Positions 1 through 7,459 are shown, counted from the stretch's first letter. The stretch is 19,427 nt of DNA from an uncultured Olsenella sp. (GCA_937900605.1 CALCDK010000162.1:1-19427), one strand, 5' to 3'. Program-made: numbers and translations. Notes: a model not told the origin generated them from the sequence alone.

Positions 1-218
1 GTCCTTGCGGGGTCCACGGCCAGGCGCATGCCGCCCGCCGCACCGCGGCTGTTGGTGACGATGCCGGCCAGCGCGAGGTCGTGCTGGATGGAGCGCGCAA
101 AGGAGTAGGGGATGTCGTTGTCGCGCGCGGCGGTGCGCACGGACACCACGCCGTCCGGGTTGCGTACCAGGTCGGCGAGCATACGCAGCGCGTAGTCGGT
201 CTTTCTGGGAATCTCCAT
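1..218 (-). CDS. Rrf2-family transcriptional regulator, N-terminal part (truncated by window edge)
   Basis: The first 72 residues of a winged-helix regulator are present; the rest lies beyond base 1. The opening MEIPRKTDYALRMLADL, followed by a helix-turn-helix around residues 25-50 (SVRTAARDNDIPYSFARSI) and a wing reading GIVTNSRGAAGGMRLA, matches the Rrf2 pattern (PRKTDYALR near the start, RGxxGGxxLA in the wing). The start is ATG at 218 with AAGGAGG just upstream. Rrf2 proteins (IscR, NsrR, CymR, RsrR types) are dimeric repressors, several of which sense redox state through three C-terminal cysteines. That part is not visible, so the ligand cannot be assigned. It begins 22 bases after the HAD phosphatase stop on the same strand, which suggests cotranscription. 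Confidence 0.88.
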   Translation of the reverse strand, partial: MEIPRKTDYALRMLADLVRNPDGVVSVRTAARDNDIPYSFARSIQHDLALAGIVTNSRGAAGGMRLAVDPAR

Positions 219-240
219 GGGCCTCCTTGGCGTCGGGCGC

Positions 241-942
241 CTAGTCGTTCCAGTCGAGGATGGGCCACCCGTTGCGGCGCGCGATGGGCCTCAGCGTGCT
301 GCCGGGGCACACGGCGAAGGGATGGGCCGCCCGGGCGAGAAGGTCCTCGTCCGAGTGGTGGTCGGCATACGCGCTCGAGAGCTCCCAGCGCCCGCGCCCC
401 AGGTGCTCGTCGCACCAGGCCGCAGCCGCGCGGTACTTCTCGGCGCCGGCGATGACGGACCCGCCGACGTGGCCGGTGTAGGACCCGTCCGGCCCCAGCT
501 CCATGGGGGTGGCCACCGAGCCGTCGGCGCCCAGGCGCCCGGCCGCGGCGCGCGCGATGGGCTCGAACGTGGCGGAGACGAGCAGCGTCACGTCGCCCTC
601 GGCGTTGCGGCGGTCGAACTCGGCCACGGCGCGCGGGCGGTAGCGCGGGACCAGGACCTCCTCGTGGAAGGAGGTCATGATCGCGTCGACCTCCGGCGCG
701 GTGAGGCCGTCGAAGGCCCGGAAGACCAGCTCGCGCGACTCCTCCTGCCGGTAGGGCAGGTGCAGCTTGTAGCGGGCGCCCCAGCAGCCCAGGCGCAGCA
801 CGCAGCTGGTCGGGAGCATGTGCCGGCGCAGCAGGTAGGTGGTGAACAGGGCCCCGGACTGCCCGTCGATGACGGTGCCGTCGAAGTCGAAGACCGAGAC
901 GCGGGTGCGCCCCAGGTCGCCATGTGCCGTTCGTGCGTCCAT
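241..942 (-). CDS. HAD superfamily subfamily IB phosphatase
   Basis: This is a 233-residue cytoplasmic phosphohydrolase of the phosphoserine-phosphatase-like HAD-IB group. Motif I is VFDFDGTVIDG (nucleophile D19, acid/base D21). Motif II is the serine of LLVSATFEP (about S123). Motif III is the lysine of GAEKY (K169). Motif IV is AYADHHSDEDLL (D194, D198). The tail CPGSTLRPIARRNGWPILDW is typical of the family members that end in an RxxAxxxGWPIL segment. The start at 942 was chosen because an in-frame upstream extension to 1125 looks non-coding and GAGGCGG precedes 942. The substrate is unknown; related enzymes hydrolyse phosphoserine, phosphorylated lipid precursors or other small phosphates. 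The Rrf2-type gene follows 22 bases downstream. Confidence 0.85.
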   Translation of the reverse strand: MDARTAHGDLGRTRVSVFDFDGTVIDGQSGALFTTYLLRRHMLPTSCVLRLGCWGARYKLHLPYRQEESRELVFRAFDGLTAPEVDAIMTSFHEEVLVPRYRPRAVAEFDRRNAEGDVTLLVSATFEPIARAAAGRLGADGSVATPMELGPDGSYTGHVGGSVIAGAEKYRAAAAWCDEHLGRGRWELSSAYADHHSDEDLLARAAHPFAVCPGSTLRPIARRNGWPILDWND

Positions 943-975
943 GAACCGCCTCGTCGTGTTGCCGTTGGGACGAAT

Positions 976-1004
976 ATGATACCGCGAAGCGCGCATTATG
1001 GCGG
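976..1004 (-). promoter_or_regulatory. possible promoter for the HAD gene
   Basis: On the minus strand a TATCAT hexamer (976-981) sits about 27 bases before the likely mRNA start-to-ATG interval of the HAD gene. At a 17-base distance upstream lies a weak -35 element (CCGCCA, 999-1004). The local A/T richness supports it, but the -35 match is poor. Confidence 0.3.
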
Positions 1005-1145
1005 CGAGAAGCGTCGGGATCTCGCGTCGATCCGGCGAGAGGGGCCAGGCGACGGGTCTGCGCGGCCGACGGGAGCCCGTGGGCCTGTGGGCCTGCGGGC
1101 CGGCACCGGGCCGGGGCGCCGTCATGCGCGACCTTCTCGCGGCAT

Positions 1146-1172
1146 AACAAAAGGGGCCCCGAAGGGCCCCTA
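1146..1172 (-). terminator. Rho-independent terminator of tRNA-Asp
   Basis: Read on the minus strand, GGGGCCC-TTCG-GGGCCCC is followed by TTTTGTTATG. This is a compact GC hairpin with a UUCG-type loop and a U tract, placed 10 bases after the CCA end of the tRNA. Confidence 0.85.
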
Positions 1173-1181
1173 GAGTTGCAA

Positions 1182-1258
1182 TGGCGGGATGTAAGGGACT
1201 CGAACCCTCGACCTCCGACGTGACAGGCCGGCGCTCTAACCAGCTGAGCTAACACCCC
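1182..1258 (-). tRNA. tRNA-Asp (anticodon GUC)
   Basis: This is a 77-nt tRNA. The acceptor stem GGGGTGT pairs with ACATCCC (one G-U pair), the D-arm contains AGCTCAGCTGGTTAGAGC, and the anticodon stem CCGGC/GTCGG encloses the loop CTGTCAC, which puts GTC at positions 34-36. The T-arm carries GGTTCGAGTCC, the discriminator base is G, and the CCA end is encoded. It sits alone between its own promoter and terminator. Confidence 0.96.
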
Positions 1259-1278
1259 GTGCGCCTTGCGCAAGGAAT

Positions 1279-1307
1279 ATTATGCAGAAGCCCACCCTCG
1301 TACGCAA
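1279..1307 (-). promoter_or_regulatory. promoter of tRNA-Asp
   Basis: On the minus strand there is a -35 TTGCGT (1302-1307), a 17-base spacer and a -10 CATAAT (1279-1284). The predicted start near 1272 lies about 14 bases before the mature 5' end of the tRNA, as expected for a stable RNA promoter. Confidence 0.6.
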
Positions 1308-1372
1308 GCACTATTTTGAAATAAGTTCTCGCGCGGCCAAAGTTTCTTGTTTGCGCAGGTAGATGGGTGGTT

Positions 1373-2266
1373 CTAGGACAGCGCGACGTCGGTCGTCCTG
1401 CCCTGGGAGTCCTTCACGGTCAGGGTGGTGCCGCTCAGGCGGGCCGAGGAGATGCTCCCCTCGCCGCGGACGACGCCCTGCTCGGTCGAGACGTAGCTCG
1501 GGTCGGCGTGGCCGCCCATCACGTAGCACACGACGTCCCAGCCGCCGTCGCGGTCCTCGGGCACGAGGATGGTGTCTCCGGCGAGCATGAGCTCGCGCGG
1601 CTCGCCCTCGACCTCGAAGACGACCTTCTCGTCGCCCGGGGTCGTGCGCAGCAGCGCGCGGCGGCCGGAGTCCGGAGAGGTGCCCAGCGCGTACGTGTCG
1701 CCCTGGTACGAGATCGTGCCGTCGACGCCCACCTGCTGCTCGGGGGACTCCTGCGGGACGGCGCCCTCCTGCCCGGGCTGCGGAGCCAGGTCGCCCTGGG
1801 CGCCCTGCTGCATCTGGGCCTGCTCGGCGGGGCCCGGCGTCATCGCGGCCACGGCAAAGCGGCCGAGAAGCGCCACGAGCGCCAGGGCCAGCACCGCGCA
1901 GGCCACGAGCGCCATGACGCGCTTGGACGAGCGTGCGGGTCCGGACCGCCGCTCCGCGCGCGACGACGCGCCCGCGGCGGCGTGGGAGCCCGCACGGGCG
2001 CCCGTGCGGGCCTGGGACGGCCGTGCCGAGGCGGACATTGACGGGCCGTGGCCCGCGCCCTCGGGGCGTCGCTGCGCATGGCGTCGCAGCGCGGCCCTTC
2101 TCGCCAGCTCCGCGGCCTCCGCCGCGTTCTCGCGCGTGGTGACGCGGGCGCCCTGGCCCGCCCCGATCGTACGGAGCCCCTCGGGCTCCGGGCGGCCGGG
2201 CGCGCCGCCCTCCGGACGCTGCCGATCCCCGCGGGCCATGTGCCCGCCGACGTGCGCTGCGCTCAT
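1373..2266 (-). CDS. single-pass membrane protein of unknown function
   Basis: This is a 297-residue protein that I do not recognise. Residues 1 to about 115 are low-complexity, rich in Arg, Ala, Gly and Pro, and probably disordered and cytoplasmic. A strongly hydrophobic helix follows (VMALVACAVLALALVALLG), preceded by arginines and lysine, so the C-terminus should be outside. After a Gln/Pro-rich linker comes a folded, beta-rich, acidic domain of about 130 residues with repeated strand-like pieces (GTISYQGDTYAL, EVEGEPRELMLAGD, SARLSGTTLTVKD). The start at 2266 is preferred because GGGAGGG lies 9 bases upstream. An ATG at 2290 overlapping the recR stop (ATGA) is the alternative. It is the last gene of the dnaX-ybaB-recR strand and may be translated from the same message. 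Confidence 0.72.
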   Translation of the reverse strand: MSAAHVGGHMARGDRQRPEGGAPGRPEPEGLRTIGAGQGARVTTRENAAEAAELARRAALRRHAQRRPEGAGHGPSMSASARPSQARTGARAGSHAAAGASSRAERRSGPARSSKRVMALVACAVLALALVALLGRFAVAAMTPGPAEQAQMQQGAQGDLAPQPGQEGAVPQESPEQQVGVDGTISYQGDTYALGTSPDSGRRALLRTTPGDEKVVFEVEGEPRELMLAGDTILVPEDRDGGWDVVCYVMGGHADPSYVSTEQGVVRGEGSISSARLSGTTLTVKDSQGRTTDVALS

Positions 2267-2286
2267 GGGACTCGTCCCTCCCCTGC

Positions 2287-2895
2287 TCATGCCTCGCGCC
2301 GGGCCTCGATGGCCCTGCCGAGGGTGACCTCGTCCGCGTACTCCAGGTCGCCGCCGACCGGCAGGCCGCTGGCCAGCCGCGTGACGCGCAAACCCAGCGG
2401 GCGAATGGTGCGCGCCAGGTACGTCGCGGTGGTCTCGCCCTCGACGTCGGGGTTGGTGGCGAGAATGACCTCGGACACCTCGCCGTCGGCAAGGCGCGCA
2501 AGCAGCTCGCGGACGTGGAGCTGCTCGGGGCCCACCTTGTCCATGGGGCTGATGACGCCGCCCAGGACGTGGTAGAGGCCGTGGTAGCACCCGGTGCGCT
2601 CGATGGCCGACACGTCGCGCGGCTCCGAGACCACGCAGATCGCCGAGCGGTCGCGCGTGGGGTCGGAGCACACGTCGCACGTGTCGCCCGTGGCGTACGA
2701 GAAGCACACCGGGCAGAAGTGAACCTGGCTCTTGACGTCGAGGATCGCCGCGGCGAGGCGGCGGGCCTCCTCGGCGTCAGCCTCCAGGAGGTGGTACGCG
2801 ATGCGCTGGGCCGACTTCGGGCCGATGCCCGGGAGCCGGCCCAGCTCGTCGAGGAGCCGCTGGAGCGCGCGGCCGTCGCCTGCGGGCAGACCCAT
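2287..2895 (-). CDS. recR: recombination mediator protein RecR
   Basis: This 202-residue protein is full length for RecR, which acts with RecF and RecO to load RecA at gapped DNA. An N-terminal helix-hairpin-helix is visible ([21 protein letters not shown], about residues 17-37). A four-cysteine zinc finger follows (CPVC at 61-64, CDVC at 73-76). Next is a Toprim domain (about 83-180) with VSEPRD and [16 protein letters not shown]. The C-terminal [21 protein letters not shown] is the family signature. It starts 8 bases after the ybaB stop and its stop overlaps a possible start of the next gene, which fits the conserved dnaX-ybaB-recR operon. Confidence 0.97.
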   Translation of the reverse strand: MGLPAGDGRALQRLLDELGRLPGIGPKSAQRIAYHLLEADAEEARRLAAAILDVKSQVHFCPVCFSYATGDTCDVCSDPTRDRSAICVVSEPRDVSAIERTGCYHGLYHVLGGVISPMDKVGPEQLHVRELLARLADGEVSEVILATNPDVEGETTATYLARTIRPLGLRVTRLASGLPVGGDLEYADEVTLGRAIEARREA

Positions 2896-2903
2896 CCCGA
2901 CGC

Positions 2904-3239
2904 CTAGAACAGGCCTGGGATGTTGAGGCCGCCGGTGATGGCGCTCAGCTGCTGGTTGGCGGCCTGCTCGGCAGAGTCGAGGGCGTCGTTGACGGCGGCC
3001 AGGACCATGTCCTGGAGCATCTCGACGTCCTCGGGGTCCAGGGTCTCAGGGTCGATCTCGAGCTTGGTGAGGCGCATGGTGCCGCTGACGGTGACCTTGA
3101 CGGCGCCGCCGCCGGCGCTGGCCGTGACCTCGGTCTCGGCGGCCTTCTGCTGAGCGGCCATGAGCTGCTCCTGCATCTTGCGGGCCTGCTGCATCATCTG
3201 GTTGCGGTTCATGCCGCCCATGTTGTATCCCTTGGCCAT
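2904..3239 (-). CDS. ybaB: YbaB/EbfC family nucleoid-associated protein
   Basis: This small DNA-binding protein of 111 residues is normal for the family. It has a Met/Gln-rich amphipathic N-terminal helix ([19 protein letters not shown]), a central beta-sheet ([29 protein letters not shown]) and a C-terminal helix ([19 protein letters not shown]). The family forms tweezers-like dimers that bind DNA with little sequence specificity. The start at 3239 has AAAGGA 9 bases upstream; a longer in-frame reading to 3323 would run through the untranslated leader and into the end of dnaX. It sits 73 bases behind dnaX and 8 bases ahead of recR. Confidence 0.95.
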   Translation of the reverse strand: MAKGYNMGGMNRNQMMQQARKMQEQLMAAQQKAAETEVTASAGGGAVKVTVSGTMRLTKLEIDPETLDPEDVEMLQDMVLAAVNDALDSAEQAANQQLSAITGGLNIPGLF

Positions 3240-3312
3240 TCTGGTGGTTCCTTTCGTGGTCTCGTGCGGTCGTGTGGTGCGCGGGTGGTGCTCGGATGGT
3301 GCGTGGTTGGTG

Positions 3313-5706
3313 CTATTCGTCATCCCCGTCCTCGACGGGCTCCTCGACGAAGCCCTCGGAGGGGTCGAACTGCTGGGAGAGCTCCGCGGCCGCCTCGTCG
3401 TCGGAGGTGGACGCGGCCGACTCGACGCTCAGCGAGACGGGCGAGCCGAAGGCGTCGGCGAGCATGGCCGCGATCTCGGAGAACTCCGGGGTCACGGCCG
3501 CCTTGACCTCGTCCGGCGCCATCGTCGCGACCTCGCCGGGCGCAGCGGCCGGGACCAGTGTGGGCTCGGGCTGCGGCGCGGGAGCGGGCTGCGACGAAGG
3601 CGCGGGCACCGGGGCCGGAGCGGGCGCGGCGGCCGGGGCCGGCTGTGGCGTGGGTGCCGGGGCCGAGAAGGGCTCGGCCGCCTCGGCCGAGGGGTCCTCG
3701 TAGGAGGCGACGTCAGCGTCGGTGTACGGCACCTGGTCGTCGGCGGGGGCCGCCGGCTCGTCCCACGGCATCGGGTACTCCGGGGCCGGAGCGGCCTGCG
3801 GCGCGGGGGCGGGGGCCGGAGCGGGGGCCGCGACCACGGCGGGGGCCGGCTGCGCCGTCGCGACGGGCTGCGCCGCCGGGACCGGCATCGGGGCCGCCAT
3901 GGGCTGCGCCGCCGCGGGGGTCGGCATCGGGGCCGAGGCCGGAGCCGGGGCGGCAACGGGAGCCGGGGCCGGCTGAGGCGCGGGACGCGCGCCCCTCTCG
4001 GCGCGGGCGATGGACTGCTGCGCCAGGCTCGACTCGACGACCACCACCCGCCTGCGCCCGAACAGCTCGCCCACGACCGAGTCCAGCGTGCTCCTGACGT
4101 CGGGGCGGTCGAGCATCCTCGAGGCGAAGCGCGACCCCGCCGGCAGCTCGATGGTCAGGACGTCGTTGGCGTCCGAGACGGCCTTCGACGAGGCGAGCAG
4201 CGCGCCCTTGTGCACGCAGGTCTGGGTCATGCGCTCGACGACCTGCTTCCAGCGGCGCTGGAGCTCGGCCGCGCTGCCGATTGACGGCGTGCGCGGGACC
4301 ACCTGGGAGGCCGGCTGCTGCGCGGCGGGGCGAGAGGTGCGCGGCCTCGGGGTTGCAGCCGTGGGCCTCGGCGCCGGCGCGGCTGCGGGTGCGGGTGCCG
4401 CAACGGGCTGCTGCGCCGGCATCGGGGTCGGAGCAGGGGCAGAGGCCGGCGCCGCGGCGGCAGGCTTCTGCACGGCCGGGGCCGTGGGTGCGGGCTGCGG
4501 CCCCGCCGCGGGCTGCTGAGCAGCCGGAGCCGCAACCGGGGCCCCGCCCGCCTGCACCGCCGCGAGCTGCGCCTCCAGCGAGGCGACACGGTCGGCCAGC
4601 GACTCCAACGTGAGGTCCGACTCGGGGCGCGCGATTCTCGTCAGCGCGATCTCCAGGACCAGGCGCTGGTTGGGGGCCGTGCGCATCTCGCCCGACGCGT
4701 CGGCCAGCACGCACATGACGCGCGCGGCGCGGTCCGGCGAGCCGAATGCGGCGGCCTCGCGGCGAAGGTCGTCGAGCTCGGCTTGGGTGCCGGACACGAC
4801 GTCGGTGGCCGAGGGCGCGACGCTCATGGCGTACACGTCCCTGACGTGGGCCGAAAGCTCGCGCACGACCTGCAGCAGGTCGCGCCCCGAGTCCGCCAGC
4901 TTCGCCGTCAGCGAGAAGAGCGCGGGGACGTCCCTGCGGGCCATCGCCATGCCCATCTCGCCCATGACCGAGCCGGTCACGCCGCCCAGGAACTCCGAGG
5001 CCGTTGCGGCGTCGATGCTGCCGTCCCCGAAGACCGAGAGCTGCTCGAGCACGGTGAGCGCGTCGCGCATGCCGCCGCGTGCGTGGCGGACCACCAGGTC
5101 CAGCGCGTCGTCTTCGTACGAGAACCCCTCCTGCTCGCACACGTGCGCGAGGTGGGCGTGCATCTCGTCGTTGCCGATGGAGCGGAAGTCGAAGCGCTGC
5201 ACGCGCGACAGAATCGTAGCCAGGATCTTCTGCGGGTCCGTGGTGCACATCACGAACGAGACGTGCTCGGGCGGCTCCTCGAGCGTCTTGAGCAGCGCGT
5301 TGAACGCCGCCGGGGTGAGCATGTGGACCTCGTCGATGATGTAGACCCTGCAGCGGCCCAGCGTCGGGGCGTAGTTCACGCGGGAGATGATCTCGTCGCG
5401 GATGGCGTCGACGCCGGTGCGCGACGCGGCGTCGAGCTCGACGACGTCGGGATGCTCGCCGGCGGCGATGAGGCGGCACTGGTCGCAGGTGCCGTCCGGC
5501 AGGACGTCGGGTCCCTTCTCGCACATGAGCGCCTTGGCCAGGAGGCGGGCCATGGTGGTCTTGCCGGTGCCGCGCGGGCCACAGAACAGGTACGCGTGGC
5601 TCGTGCGACCCTCGAGGACGGCGCGCTTGAGGGTCTCGACGACGTGGGTCTGGCCCACGACCTGCTCGAAGGTCTGGGGGCGGTACTTGGTGTACAGGGA
5701 TTCCAT
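3313..5706 (-). CDS. dnaX: DNA polymerase III subunit gamma/tau
   Basis: This is the 797-residue clamp-loader ATPase. MESLYTKYRPQTFEQVVGQ opens the protein, with Walker A GPRGTGKT at residues 43-50, Walker B VYIIDEVH, the sensor-1 region CTTDPQK and an arginine-finger segment reading SRVQRFDF where most homologues have SRCQRFDF. The zinc module has C62, C74 and C77, but the fourth ligand position (71) is Asp. Domain III ends near residue 390. Two long Pro/Ala-rich linkers (about 400-490 and 605-720) flank a conserved domain (AELQRRWKQVVERM onward) and the protein ends in an acidic tail. No slippery poly-A run is seen, so a separate gamma form by frameshift is not evident. GGAGG precedes the start by 4 bases. 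It heads the dnaX-ybaB-recR cluster. Confidence 0.96.
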   Translation of the reverse strand: MESLYTKYRPQTFEQVVGQTHVVETLKRAVLEGRTSHAYLFCGPRGTGKTTMARLLAKALMCEKGPDVLPDGTCDQCRLIAAGEHPDVVELDAASRTGVDAIRDEIISRVNYAPTLGRCRVYIIDEVHMLTPAAFNALLKTLEEPPEHVSFVMCTTDPQKILATILSRVQRFDFRSIGNDEMHAHLAHVCEQEGFSYEDDALDLVVRHARGGMRDALTVLEQLSVFGDGSIDAATASEFLGGVTGSVMGEMGMAMARRDVPALFSLTAKLADSGRDLLQVVRELSAHVRDVYAMSVAPSATDVVSGTQAELDDLRREAAAFGSPDRAARVMCVLADASGEMRTAPNQRLVLEIALTRIARPESDLTLESLADRVASLEAQLAAVQAGGAPVAAPAAQQPAAGPQPAPTAPAVQKPAAAAPASAPAPTPMPAQQPVAAPAPAAAPAPRPTAATPRPRTSRPAAQQPASQVVPRTPSIGSAAELQRRWKQVVERMTQTCVHKGALLASSKAVSDANDVLTIELPAGSRFASRMLDRPDVRSTLDSVVGELFGRRRVVVVESSLAQQSIARAERGARPAPQPAPAPVAAPAPASAPMPTPAAAQPMAAPMPVPAAQPVATAQPAPAVVAAPAPAPAPAPQAAPAPEYPMPWDEPAAPADDQVPYTDADVASYEDPSAEAAEPFSAPAPTPQPAPAAAPAPAPVPAPSSQPAPAPQPEPTLVPAAAPGEVATMAPDEVKAAVTPEFSEIAAMLADAFGSPVSLSVESAASTSDDEAAAELSQQFDPSEGFVEEPVEDGDDE

Positions 5707-5727
5707 GCGACCTCCGGCGGACTCGTC

Positions 5728-5745
5728 ACTTGCGGCACAAGTATA
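5728..5745 (-). promoter_or_regulatory. dnaX -10 element with overlapping inverted repeat
   Basis: The minus strand carries TATACT (5740-5745) about 34 bases before the dnaX ATG. No good -35 is visible at the usual distance, where the sequence is GC-rich. A perfect 5-5-5 inverted repeat, ACTTG-N5-CAAGT (5728-5742), overlaps this -10 and the expected start site. Confidence 0.42.
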
Positions 5746-5800
5746 CCCGCGGCCGGGACGCCCCGCGAAGCGCCGGGCGGCGCCGCATGGGCCCGACACG

Positions 5801-5837
5801 CGAGAAGCCCCGCGGACCGTCGCCGCGGGGCTTCTCG
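5801..5837 (-). terminator. hairpin terminator downstream of SRP RNA
   Basis: A perfect 15-bp stem (5801-5815 with 5823-5837, 7-base loop) lies 3 bases after the 3' end of the SRP RNA. There is no real U tract on either strand. The arms begin with GAGAAG and end with CTTCTC, so the stem contains an inverted pair of the heptamer that recurs through the window. Confidence 0.65.
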
Positions 5838-5840
5838 TCT

Positions 5841-5947
<107 letters not shown>

Positions 5948-5955
5948 AGTAAGTA

Positions 5956-5964
5956 ACTGTAGCA
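5956..5964 (-). promoter_or_regulatory. extended -10 promoter of the SRP RNA
   Basis: The minus strand reads TGC-TACAGT (hexamer 5956-5961), an extended -10 motif, placed so that transcription would begin within a few bases of the SRP RNA 5' end. The -35 region is GC-rich and does not match a consensus. Confidence 0.5.
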
Positions 5965-5996
5965 AATCGCGCCGCCCGACGCGAGGCCCTTCTCGC

Positions 5997-6713
5997 CTAC
6001 CGGCCCGCCGGGCACGTTGAAAACGCGATCTTGTAGTAATCCCAGCGCTTGTAGCTGCGGACGTACTCGAGCGGCTCACCGTTGAGGCGGCGCGTGACCT
6101 TCTCCTGGAGGACCACGGGGGCGCGCTCGCCCATGCAGAGGCGCTCGGCGATCTCGGGCGGGGCGGGATAGAGTATCTCGTCGCGCTCGGTGGAGGGCTC
6201 GTTGTAGAGGTGGATGTCGTGGTCCTCGCGGAAGCGCGCGTACACCGAGCTGTAATACGAGGGGTCCACGTCCGTGCGCACGTAGCGCGCGGGGATGAAC
6301 GAGTACTGCAGGTGGTAGGGCTCGTCGCCCACGTAGCGGACGCGCACGAGCTTGTAGTACGTCCCGCCGTCAGAAAGGCCCAGCTCCTGGCACATGACGG
6401 GACTGTGGCCCTCGCTCATCTCGATGACCTCGACGCGCTCCTCGTCGGAGCGGTCCGAGAAGACCTCGATGTCGTTGAACTCCACGAGCTGGTTCTTGCG
6501 GCTGCGAGAGATGAAGGTGCCCTTGCCCTGGTGGCGGACGAGGTAGCCCTCGCTCACGAGGTCCTTGATGGCGTGGATGACGGTGATCGAGCTCACGTCG
6601 AAGCGCCGCGCGAGCTCGGCCTCGCTGTAGAAGCGGTCGCCGTACTCGAAGTCGCCGCGCTCGATCTCGTGGCGCAGCTCGCGCTCGATCTGGACGTACT
6701 TGGGCTCGGACAT
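5997..6713 (-). CDS. GntR/HutC-family transcriptional regulator, likely controls the bga-PTS operon
   Basis: This 238-residue regulator has an N-terminal winged helix (about residues 5-70). FYSEAELARRFDVSSITVIHAIKDL is the recognition region and GYLVRHQGKGTFISR the wing. A C-terminal UTRA ligand domain follows (about 95-232; YYKLVRVRYVGDEPYHLQYSFIP and VVLQEKVTRRLNGEPLEYVRSY). HutC-type members sense phosphorylated or free sugars. It is the last gene of the operon, 3 bases after the preceding stop, with GGAGG inside that gene's end. Streptococcal bgaC-PTS operons also have a GntR regulator beside them, so I infer that it represses or activates this operon. The likely operators lie around 11633-11695. 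The ligand is unknown. Confidence 0.9.
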   Translation of the reverse strand: MSEPKYVQIERELRHEIERGDFEYGDRFYSEAELARRFDVSSITVIHAIKDLVSEGYLVRHQGKGTFISRSRKNQLVEFNDIEVFSDRSDEERVEVIEMSEGHSPVMCQELGLSDGGTYYKLVRVRYVGDEPYHLQYSFIPARYVRTDVDPSYYSSVYARFREDHDIHLYNEPSTERDEILYPAPPEIAERLCMGERAPVVLQEKVTRRLNGEPLEYVRSYKRWDYYKIAFSTCPAGR

Positions 6714-6716
6714 CCG

Positions 6717-7352
6717 CTAGTCCTCCGGCCTGTCGGTCTTGGCGGCCTGGGGCCTCTCCGGACGGCGGGTCATCTCGTTCATGAGGCGCTCGTACTGCTT
6801 GGCCTTGGACTTGTTGCCCAGGTTCATGTACTGGCGGGAGAGCAGGAAGTAAAGCTTACCCTTCACGAGCGGGTTGGCCTTTGGCAGCATGGCCTCCATC
6901 TGCTTGATGTGCGAGTGGTCGCCCTGGAAGACGATGCCGTAAGTCTGCTTGCAGTCGGCGATGACGCGCGGGTCGACGACGCCGTCCATCTGCTCGAGCA
7001 TATCCTTGGCCTGCTTCTTGCTGTGGCTCTGCACGTAGAAGTTGAAAGCGCGTGCGAGAAGGTCGGCACGCTTGTCCTTGGACACCTTCATGTTGAGCAG
7101 GTGGTCGAGCATCCTACCGGCGGCGAAGGTGTTCTCGGCGGCCTCGTAGATGCCGAAGCGCAGGTAGTACTGCTTGTAGGTGGACATCACGACGCGCAGC
7201 AGCCAGCTGTCGAGGAAGTCGATGGCGTCGTCGTAGCGGCCCTCGGCGTACATGGCCTCGAGCTTCGCGTCAGCGTAGCGCTTGAAGATCTGGGTGCCGA
7301 TGAAGTTCACGACGACGAGCACGAGGAACAGGACTGCGAGCGTGGTTGGCAT
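6717..7352 (-). CDS. membrane-anchored helical-repeat (TPR-like) protein of unknown function
   Basis: This is a 211-residue protein with one N-terminal hydrophobic helix (residues 4-22, TLAVLFLVLVVVNFIGTQI). The helix is followed by KRYADAK, so the body should face the cytoplasm. The rest is almost wholly helical in repeat-like pairs (AMYAEGRYDDAIDFLDSW, YLRFGIYEAAENTFAAGRML, ARAFNFYVQSHSKKQAKDML, LYFLLSRQYMNLGNKSKAKQYERL). Several carry the spacing of TPR motifs (Y/G..A). The tail is charged. No catalytic motif is visible. It lies between PTS IID and the regulator, where comparable streptococcal operons have IIA and AgaS. AGGAGG precedes ATG 7352. A scaffold or adaptor role at the PTS is a guess. 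Confidence 0.8.
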   Translation of the reverse strand: MPTTLAVLFLVLVVVNFIGTQIFKRYADAKLEAMYAEGRYDDAIDFLDSWLLRVVMSTYKQYYLRFGIYEAAENTFAAGRMLDHLLNMKVSKDKRADLLARAFNFYVQSHSKKQAKDMLEQMDGVVDPRVIADCKQTYGIVFQGDHSHIKQMEAMLPKANPLVKGKLYFLLSRQYMNLGNKSKAKQYERLMNEMTRRPERPQAAKTDRPED

Positions 7353-7375
7353 GATGCCTCCTAGGCATGGAAAGA

Positions 7376-7459
7376 GTGCGGCACCCCCGAAGCATGCTCC
7401 AAGGATGCCGCACGTCCAGAACAGGTGAGAGGTGCCGCAGGGAGCCTACGGCACCTCTC
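7376..7459 (-). promoter_or_regulatory. two intercistronic hairpins with competing pairing (IID/TPR gap)
   Basis: On the minus strand an 11-bp hairpin (arms 7449-7459 and 7427-7437) is followed by an 8-bp hairpin (arms 7406-7413 and 7376-7383), then TCTTTCC and the ribosome site of the next gene. The second arm of hairpin 1 (TGCGGCACC, 7431-7439) can also pair with the second arm of hairpin 2 (GGTGCCGCA, 7377-7385), so the two shapes exclude a third one. Such structures often set the ratio between early and late genes of an operon. Confidence 0.5.

Noticed and set aside
3560..4560. Pro/Ala-rich coding repeats in dnaX as a repeat array or CRISPR
   Set aside because: The sequence is irregular, in frame and typical of low-complexity linkers; there are no equal-length spacers. 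No CRISPR-like array was seen anywhere in the window.
3313..5706. Programmed frameshift in dnaX to make a short gamma form
   Set aside because: No poly-A or A-AAA-AAG type slippery run was found; the gene reads through to a full tau-like end.
5997..6040. Terminator for the bga operon just after the GntR stop
   Set aside because: The only hairpin in the gap to the SRP RNA is GCGAG-AAGGG-CTCGC-like, 5 bp, without a U tract. The operon end is left unassigned; it may read on toward the SRP RNA hairpin.
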